Shown here: positions 39,219-43,980 of the stretch, one piece after another
How the letters are laid out: each line of letters starts with the position of its first letter
Position numbering within the stretch: position 1 is the first letter of the stretch
Assembly (NCBI GenBank): GCA_034927685.1
Contig: JAYFPO010000018.1
Coordinates: 1-43,980, forward strand
From: RGIG3159 sp034927685
GTDB lineage: Bacteria > Bacillota > Clostridia > Oscillospirales > Oscillospiraceae
Direction of reading: 5' to 3'
DNA length: 43,980 nt
Program-made: the position numbers and the translations under genes
The notes under the pieces: generated by a model
The model's input: the letters and a program-made list of their open reading frames with translations, nothing else
What the model was told of the DNA's origin: nothing
The model's database searches: none

Positions 39219-40295
39219 ATGAAACGGGAAAACGGAGCCGGAAGCGTATACAAACGCGCCGGTCATAAGCCATGGGTCGCGGCGCTCCCAGCTCGCTACC
39301 ATGCCGACGAAAACGGAGTCACGGTCAAGACGCAGCAGATCCTCGGCCGCTACCTGACCAGAGCCGAGGCCAGAGCCGCCCTGGACGCCTATCTGGATCA
39401 CCCGACGGATAAAATCAACTACACGCTGCAGCAGATCTATGACGAGTGGTCGCCAAGGGCATACCAAAAGATAAAAAAGCAGACATCCGACTGCTATCGT
39501 GCTGCCTGGGCAAAGTTGGTGCCACTGTATGGGAGTAAACTCCGAAGTCTGACAATCGCGCAGATGCAGCGGATCATCGACGCCTATACCGTGCCGCGAA
39601 AGGTCACAGGCAAGGATGGAAAAGTCCGTGAGGATAAACCGCTCGGAGAATCGTCGCTGAAAAACATCAAGTCCGTGCTGCACCAGCTGTACGAGTACGC
39701 CGAGAAAAATGATATTGTCAATAAGAATTACGCCGATTTTCTGGATATAACTGCAAAAGCTCCGGTAAAAAAAGTCGGGTTCACAGAGCTGGAAGTCAAG
39801 GCAATGTGGAAATATGTAGATACGGTCCCGTGGGCTGATACGGTGATCATGCTGTGCTACATGGGGTGGCGTGTGTCTGAGTTTTTGGAGCTGACTCCAT
39901 TTTCTTATGACGCCAAACAGCACATTTTGACAGGCGGGCTAAAAACTACAGCTGGGAAGAACCGTGTTGTGCCTATACACCGCAGAATCCAGCCACTGCT
40001 CGACCGCTGGCTTGCAAAGGGCTATGACACGATCATCGCCGATGCGGACGGAAAACCGCTGAATAAGGACAGCTACCGCGAGAAGTGCTGGAAGCCCGCT
40101 CTCGCCGCCATGGGCCTTCGGCCGCTCACACCACACGCTGCCAGGCATACCTGCGCCACTCTACTCTCGGCATCCGGAGCGCGTCCAGAGGACATCCAAG
40201 CGATTCTGGGCCACGAGGATTATGCGCTGACAGCCAACGTCTACATCAACCAGGACACGTCGACTCTGGCCGCCGCAATTTCTCGCTTGTCTTAA
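39219..40295 (+). CDS. int: Tyrosine-recombinase phage integrase
   Basis: A 358-residue integrase with start at 39219 (MKRENGAGSVYKRAGHKPWV) and AAGGAGG eight nt before. An N-terminal arm-binding part, a core-binding domain (TLQQIYDEWSPRAYQKIKKQ) and a catalytic domain with R in GWRVSEFLEL, HAARHT (HxxR) near 322, GHEDY and the Tyr in LTANVYINQ near 342. It lies 107 nt from attR and acts on the tRNA-Pro 3' end. No excisionase gene is recognised. Confidence 0.95.
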   Translation: MKRENGAGSVYKRAGHKPWVAALPARYHADENGVTVKTQQILGRYLTRAEARAALDAYLDHPTDKINYTLQQIYDEWSPRAYQKIKKQTSDCYRAAWAKLVPLYGSKLRSLTIAQMQRIIDAYTVPRKVTGKDGKVREDKPLGESSLKNIKSVLHQLYEYAEKNDIVNKNYADFLDITAKAPVKKVGFTELEVKAMWKYVDTVPWADTVIMLCYMGWRVSEFLELTPFSYDAKQHILTGGLKTTAGKNRVVPIHRRIQPLLDRWLAKGYDTIIADADGKPLNKDSYREKCWKPALAAMGLRPLTPHAARHTCATLLSASGARPEDIQAILGHEDYALTANVYINQDTSTLAAAISRLS

Positions 40296-40402
40296 AATCA
40301 AAGCGTGGCGTGCTGTACCAGGCTCTCATGATTACGGAGCTGTTACTACTGGACAGCCAAAAAAGCTAGTGTTTTCAATGGTTTCCCTCTTGAGTAGCTT
40401 CC

Positions 40403-40448
40403 ATGGGGTTCAAGAGGCCGCTAGTTCGAATCTAGTCACTCGGACCAA
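40403..40448 (+). repeat. attR core (46-bp direct repeat with 3591-3636)
   Basis: Exact copy of the tRNA 3' portion at 3591-3636. Here the tRNA 5' half is missing, so this copy is the displaced chromosomal end. It marks the right end of the prophage. Confidence 0.93.
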
Positions 40449-40449
40449 G

Positions 40450-40490
40450 AAAGTTCTGAAAGTTCAATGCTTTCAGGACTTTTCTTTTTT
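40450..40490 (+). terminator. Displaced chromosomal terminator of tRNA-Pro
   Basis: AAAGTTCTGAAAG pairs with CTTTCAGGACTTT and is followed by T-rich sequence directly after attR. It was the original tRNA terminator before integration. Confidence 0.75.
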
Positions 40491-40535
40491 GCCCCGCTAG
40501 CCCCAGCAAGCATATTTTCTACCACTTTTCTACCA

Positions 40536-40693
40536 CTATGCCCAGAGGCTTCCGGAAAGTTGATCGGCCATGTTTTGCTTTCTTGCCACGTCTAAATGAC
40601 CATAGATGTTCGCGGTCATTTTGATATCGCTGTGTCCCATCCACTCCTGAACATCTTTCAGCGTAAAGCCAGCGTTGATCAGTAGGCTTGCGA
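40536..40693 (-). pseudogene. C-terminal remnant of a second tyrosine integrase
   Basis: On the minus strand it reads SFASLLINAGFTLKDVQEWM, then GHSDIKMTANIYGHLDVARK, ending SGSLWA and a stop. This is the last 50 residues of a tyrosine recombinase (GHSD and the catalytic Tyr in NIYGHLD). Its upstream sequence breaks off at about 40694. Its 3' end faces attR, so it once belonged to another element in the same tRNA site. Confidence 0.85.
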
Positions 40694-40805
40694 ACGACTT
40701 TGACTATGAAAACCGGCAAAAGAAGATTATTGAAAGATCAGCATATAACAAAGTCTGCCACACAGGCTGCGATCTTCCGAGCGACATTATGACAGCAAAA
40801 CAGAG
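40694..40805 (+). other. Segment of unknown origin between remnants
   Basis: An open 112-nt stretch in a plus-strand frame (FDYENRQKKIIERSAYNKVC; HTGCDLPSDIMTAKQR) joined in frame to the tape-measure fragment. It resembles no gene of the prophage; no start codon or ribosome-binding site is convincing. I take it as a fragment of an unidentified gene. Confidence 0.5.
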
Positions 40806-40975
40806 AACTGGAATAACAATATTCAGCGCGCTCCTGGATGCAATACCGGTCGTGCTGGAAAGCCTCATTTCCATGCTGCCGACAGTGATCGAAACGATTG
40901 CAGCGATTCTTCCTGGACTTGTGCAAGGAATTGCAGATGGACTGCTGCTGAATCTGCCACTGATCATCACCGCAG
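40806..40975 (+). pseudogene. 170-bp fragment of a tape-measure gene
   Basis: Nearly identical (about three base differences by eye) to the reverse complement of 17312-17481 inside the prophage tape-measure gene, coding ITIFSALLDAIPVVLESLIS onward. It ends abruptly at 40975. The few differences, all silent, show descent from a relative rather than an exact local duplication. Confidence 0.88.
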
Positions 40976-40977
40976 AA

Positions 40978-41100
40978 CGGGCAGTAACCTGACTGGGCCC
41001 ACACACGCACCTGCTGCGCCGTTGTTCCATTCTGCAGGTATCTGGCTGCCTGCTCCGGACCGATCTTGTTGTACAGGGATATAAGCTGTTGTTCAGTCAT
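40978..41100 (-). pseudogene. Truncated copy of the early CxxC protein gene (see 36659-36925)
   Basis: Minus strand MTEQQLISLYNKIGPEQAAR, YLQNGTTAQQVRVWAQSGYC, PFC, then broken where the tape-measure fragment begins. It is the counterpart of the first 43 codons of the prophage gene at 36925, with one or two changes (L6I). The upstream DNA (41100-41167) is nearly identical to 36940-37010. Confidence 0.85.
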
Positions 41101-41156
41101 TTTTCTCCTTTCTGTCCGCTTTATCGGACTATTTATGTGCGATAATCGTTTTGTGG

Positions 41157-41375
41157 TCAGGAAACAGATTCGCGATCATGAATGTCAAGTATCTCGTTGA
41201 TTGCAGCTGTAATGGATGCCGCTGGCCTGCTTCCGGTAAAAATCTTATATAGATATCCACCGTCACAAAATAACCCAGTTTTCTCCCTTACTTTGCTCGC
41301 GAGCCACTCCTGAGACTGCCCAATATCTATTTGGCGTTTCTTCACTGATCTGCCGTAGTCCGTAATTTGTGCCAT
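41157..41375 (-). CDS. Cro-like protein of the second immunity module
   Basis: 72 residues from the ATG at 41375 (MAQITDYGRSVKKRQIDIGQ) with GGGGGTG before it. SQEWLASKVREKTGLFCDGGYLYKIFTG is helix-turn-helix-like. The last residues RESVS match the Cro-like gene of the prophage although the rest differs. It diverges from the repressor gene at 41570. Confidence 0.8.
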   Translation of the reverse strand: MAQITDYGRSVKKRQIDIGQSQEWLASKVREKTGLFCDGGYLYKIFTGSRPAASITAAINEILDIHDRESVS

Positions 41376-41569
41376 TTCTTCAATCACCCCCTGTATAAAG
41401 CAATTGACAAGTACGCAACTATGTACTAATATAAAGGTGCCACCAAACATATTGCACACGCTCGCGTATTGTCTATGCCCGTATTTTAGTACTCGAGCGC
41501 GTACAAGTCAAGTACTAATCCACTCGATTAAGTACTTTTGTTGTGATGTACAAAAATGGAGGTACTTGA
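41376..41569. promoter_or_regulatory. Second immunity control region with AGTAC boxes
   Basis: Two inverted repeats with identical spacing, AGTAC-N8-GTACT at 41410-41427 and AGTAC-N8-GTACA at 41488-41505, with further AGTACT boxes at 41511-41516 and 41531-41536 and a GTAC at 41548-41551. The ribosome-binding site of the repressor gene overlaps another GTACTT. They are likely operators for the 41570 repressor and the Cro-like protein. Confidence 0.75.
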
Positions 41570-41932
41570 ATGGGCACATTGTACGAAAACATCATTAGTT
41601 TGTGCGAAGCAAACAACAAGAAACCCGGAAGCGTGTGCAACGACCTTGGTATTAGCCGGGGAATCATGACAGATTTAAAATCCGGTAGAAAAAAAGGAAT
41701 TAATGCAGAAACTGCGAATAAGATTGCCAATTATTTCGACGTTTCCGTGGATTACCTGCTTACCGGAGATAAAAAAGAAAGGCCCCTCGTCAATGGAGAC
41801 GAGGAGCTGACGGAATATCTCGAGATGCTGCGGGACAGGCCGGAATGCCGCATGCTGTTCCAATTGTCAAAAAATGCGACAAAAGAAGACGTTGAACAGG
41901 CCGTTAAAATTATCGAGGCATTGCGCAAATAA
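41570..41932 (+). CDS. Repressor of the second immunity module (Cro/CI-type HTH)
   Basis: A 120-residue protein: SVCNDLGISRGIMTDLKSGR and NAETANKIANYFDVSVDYLL form a typical helix-turn-helix, followed by a helical tail (ELTEYLEMLRDRPECRMLFQ; EDVEQAVKIIEALRK). The family is widespread in Firmicute phages. It is only distantly similar to the repressor at 37402, and its operators differ, so the two elements should be heteroimmune. Confidence 0.9.
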   Translation: MGTLYENIISLCEANNKKPGSVCNDLGISRGIMTDLKSGRKKGINAETANKIANYFDVSVDYLLTGDKKERPLVNGDEELTEYLEMLRDRPECRMLFQLSKNATKEDVEQAVKIIEALRK

Positions 41933-41951
41933 CCTTGATTGGGATGGTTTC

Positions 41952-42170
41952 ATGGAGCCAGATTATTTCGTCCGATATATACCCATGCCACAGGCAGTTA
42001 AAGCGATGACGCTGCCAAATGATGATTGCACATTTGACATCTACATCAATGAGACTATACCAGAAGCATCTCAAAAGAGAGCTCTTGATCACGAGATCCG
42101 ACACATCGCGAAAAACCATTTTTATGACGACTGCGCACCAGTCTCTGAACAGGAACGTGAAGCTGGTTAA
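41952..42170 (+). CDS. Short ImmA-like metallopeptidase
   Basis: 72 residues from the ATG at 41952 (MEPDYFVRYIPMPQAVKAMT), 20 nt after the repressor stop; the frame continues upstream into the repressor without support. Residues ALDHEIRHIAKNHFYDD contain HExxH. It is much smaller than the ImmA-like protein at 37688 but takes the same place after a repressor. Small proteins with this motif are common next to phage repressors. Confidence 0.8.
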   Translation: MEPDYFVRYIPMPQAVKAMTLPNDDCTFDIYINETIPEASQKRALDHEIRHIAKNHFYDDCAPVSEQEREAG

Positions 42171-42218
42171 ATTGTAGCGTCCCGCTTCGGCGGATAAAAT
42201 AAAGAAGGAGAAATGGAC

Positions 42219-43040
42219 ATGGATGAGAAAGAGAAAAAGCCGATCTATAAAAAGTGGTGGTTTTGGGTTATCATTGCGTTGCTGGTGATCGGAGTCATCG
42301 GCGGGAGTCAAAACCAAGGCAAGCAAAGTGATGATACTTCACAAAAAGAAGATACGGCAGCGACCACGCCAGAAGAAACAACAAACCAGAGCCTGGCACA
42401 GCAAATTGAAACAGATACCGAATCAACATCAAATACCACTGTAGCGACTCAAGCGGAAACGACAGCTCCGAAAGCAGATTTATCCAATGTAGCAACCGAA
42501 TATACCCTGTCAGCTGGAAACTATACGGCGGGTATCGACATACCGGCAGGAAAGTGCAACGTCGAAGCCGTATCTGGAACCGGAAACCTCTTTAGTTCAA
42601 ACATGTTCAGCGGCGGCGTAAATGAGATGTTTGGTATAGATGACGGATCTGGAACCTATTCGCCTAGTTTTTCTGGTCTTAAGCTATCGGACGGCACTCG
42701 GATTACGACGAACGGTCTTCTTGTCATTAAGCTTACATATACAAGTGTAGATAGTGATTTTACGGGTCGGGAGTACGACGATTCAAAAGCTATAGAGTTG
42801 ACAAATGGTAACTATACTGCCGGATCTGACTTCGAATCAGGTGTATATAAAATTACGGCGGTGTCCGGATCCGGAAACATATCCAGTGATAATATGTTTG
42901 ATGGCGGCGTAAATGAGATGTTTGGCGTCGATGACGGATCGGGATTCTATAACAATCAAATTTTAAATGCTGAGTTCCCAAGCGGATGCGCTTTCACAAT
43001 AAGTGGCGGAGTGACTGTCAAGCTTGTTCCAGAAAAGTAA
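42219..43040 (+). CDS. Membrane-anchored protein with two tandem repeats
   Basis: 273 residues from the ATG at 42219, chosen because AAGGAG lies 8 nt upstream. A short charged cytoplasmic tip, one transmembrane helix (WWFWVIIALLVIGVIGGS), a Ser/Thr/Gln-rich linker (about 35-95), then two homologous extracellular domains of about 80 residues: SAGNYTAGIDIPAGKCNVEA and NGNYTAGSDFESGVYKITAV, each followed by NMF-GGVNEMFG-DDGSG. Function unknown; position beside a repressor suggests a lysogenic-conversion or superinfection-exclusion protein (inference). Confidence 0.82.
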   Translation: MDEKEKKPIYKKWWFWVIIALLVIGVIGGSQNQGKQSDDTSQKEDTAATTPEETTNQSLAQQIETDTESTSNTTVATQAETTAPKADLSNVATEYTLSAGNYTAGIDIPAGKCNVEAVSGTGNLFSSNMFSGGVNEMFGIDDGSGTYSPSFSGLKLSDGTRITTNGLLVIKLTYTSVDSDFTGREYDDSKAIELTNGNYTAGSDFESGVYKITAVSGSGNISSDNMFDGGVNEMFGVDDGSGFYNNQILNAEFPSGCAFTISGGVTVKLVPEK

Positions 43041-43072
43041 GTAAGTCGTATAAGTAGAAGAGAGAAGAGGGT

Positions 43073-43980
43073 TTATATGAAGTGCCCGAAGTGCGGTAGT
43101 GAAAATGTAACAGTGCAAATAGTATAGTCAAGCGCTGCATCGACAGTCTTTTCTTTGTTGTTGAAATAGCCCAAGACCTGTGAATTTCCGCAAATACGCT
43201 TCATGAATTTCATAAACTGTGAAGCGGGCGGGGCGGGGCAGATTTCTGTTAACCCATCCTTGCTATGTTCGTTATACAGCTTGACCTTACAACCCACGCA
43301 ATCGATGAAATACTTCACCTGGCTCACCGGTGAAAAGAGCGTTGCCTGTTTATGGGAGTCTGCATTGCTGATGCCAGGAATCAAGCCGAGGTGGACCTCT
43401 GGATTGGGAATGTTAGGTGAAGCAAAGCTGATATGCGGCTTCGGCTCACGCTGTTCCAGCATATCGATAACCTTGAAATAGAAAACATGGCGTTTGTCCG
43501 ATGCCGATATTTTATGAGCCTCATCAATAAAAACGTAGTCAAAAGTCAGTCTCTCATATTTTATAAGCAGATACAGAAGCCGCTCAGGAGTCAGCACGAA
43601 AATGAAGTTGTGTTCTTCCTCCAGAGCCAAAGCGCCTGCCGATGTTACTACGCGATAGTTCTTCTCCTGTAGCAAGCCTCCAAGTTCGTTGATTATCTTA
43701 CTGGACACCTCGTTTATAAGGGCTTTTGTCGGAACGACAACAACAAAGTTCAGGTCGGCACCATCCTGCACCTGTTTCTTAATGAACATCCGCATAATAA
43801 ACGACTTTCCCATCGATGTGGGACCCGAATAGCTGAAGTATGGCTCTTCCAACCGCTCATATACTTGCTTTTGCGATCGGAAAAAGTGCTTATCCTGCTC
43901 TGCCGGAACAACAACCAGTTCCTTGCTGAATTCCACATAAGTGTTTTCAAGCAAGGTTCGGAATGGGCGTTTGGGATTTG
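43073..43980 (-). CDS. DEAD/DEAH-box helicase fragment, cut at its C-terminal side and running off the window
   Basis: The frame is open to the right edge, so the true start is outside. It reads NPKRPFRTLLENTYVEFSKE at the edge, Walker A in YSGPTSMGKSF near residue 52 of the visible part, the DEAH box in DYVFIDEAHKIS and motif III-like ISFASPNIPNPE. From 43126 leftward the frame passes into the antisense of the zinc-ribbon copy (TICTVTFSLPHFGHF), so the helicase is broken and lacks its second RecA domain. Such stand-alone helicases are often parts of defence loci; the partner gene would be beyond the window. Confidence 0.8.
   Translation of the reverse strand, partial: NPKRPFRTLLENTYVEFSKELVVVPAEQDKHFFRSQKQVYERLEEPYFSYSGPTSMGKSFIMRMFIKKQVQDGADLNFVVVVPTKALINEVSSKIINELGGLLQEKNYRVVTSAGALALEEEHNFIFVLTPERLLYLLIKYERLTFDYVFIDEAHKISASDKRHVFYFKVIDMLEQREPKPHISFASPNIPNPEVHLGLIPGISNADSHKQATLFSPVSQVKYFIDCVGCKVKLYNEHSKDGLTEICPAPPASQFMKFMKRICGNSQVLGYFNNKEKTVDAALDYTICTVTFSLPHFGHFI
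43077..43127 (+). pseudogene. Truncated copy of the zinc-ribbon membrane protein gene
   Basis: MKCPKCGSENVTVQIV followed by a stop. The first 16 codons and their upstream AGAGAGAAGAGG site match 38841 onward almost exactly; at about 43125 the sequence switches to the helicase fragment. Confidence 0.85.

Noticed and set aside
40675..40992. 105-codon plus-strand frame across the fragments right of attR
   Set aside because: It is an in-frame accident joining an integrase-remnant antisense, an unidentified segment and a tape-measure scrap; no ribosome-binding site and only chance continuity.

Overview
The window looks like a chromosomal segment of a moderately high-GC Firmicute, most likely a gut clostridium of the Oscillospirales type. 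The basis is inference from host genes at the left end (azlC/azlD, rplS, a CBS-domain family II pyrophosphatase, tRNA-Pro(GGG)) and from the Gram-positive siphophage gene set. No species can be named from the sequence alone.

Layout. Positions 1-3464 are host chromosome: azlDC and rplS on the minus strand, and a CBS/DRTGG manganese pyrophosphatase on the plus strand. A complete tRNA-Pro(GGG) lies at 3559-3635. Its 3' part is repeated exactly as a 46-bp direct repeat at 40403-40448. These two copies (attL, attR) bound an approximately 37-kb prophage with its integrase next to attR.

Prophage, read from attR leftward: tyrosine integrase; accessory genes (zinc-ribbon membrane protein, HIRAN protein); an immunity switch of ImmA-like protease and repressor (plus strand) against a Cro-like gene (minus strand); then one long minus-strand programme. 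That programme holds an early region (small zinc-ribbon proteins, a C5-cytosine methyltransferase, an SbcC-like ATPase, a DUF669-like protein, a metallo-beta-lactamase-fold protein and others), an ArpU/RinA-like regulator, an HNH endonuclease, head genes (portal, MuF-type head protein with a C-terminal extension and candidate immunity gene, large terminase, scaffold, capsid, connectors), tail genes (major tail protein, G/GT chaperones joined by a -1 frameshift at A9, tape measure, Dit, tail protein, DUF859 protein), and lysis genes (holin, amidase-SH3 endolysin). Between the endolysin terminator and attL sits a complete type I restriction-modification operon with its own regulator and promoter. 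It is cargo, flanked on its far side by a scrap of a second endolysin 3' end.

Right of attR (40449-43980) is a patchwork: the C-terminal scrap of a second integrase, a 170-bp near-copy of the tape-measure gene, a truncated copy of a prophage gene, a second immunity module with different repressor and operators, an anchored two-repeat protein, a truncated zinc-ribbon copy, and a DEAH-box helicase cut off by that scrap. This looks like the eroded remains of a related, heteroimmune element in the same tRNA site.

The most striking point is a 237-codon reading frame (35297-36010) lying entirely inside the cytosine methyltransferase gene on the same strand in another frame, with its own ATG and a strong Shine-Dalgarno. 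Other notable points are the 12-bp TAEL-type repeats in hsdS, the MuF extension with its probable immunity gene, the displaced terminase without a recognisable small subunit, and the heteroimmune module next door.
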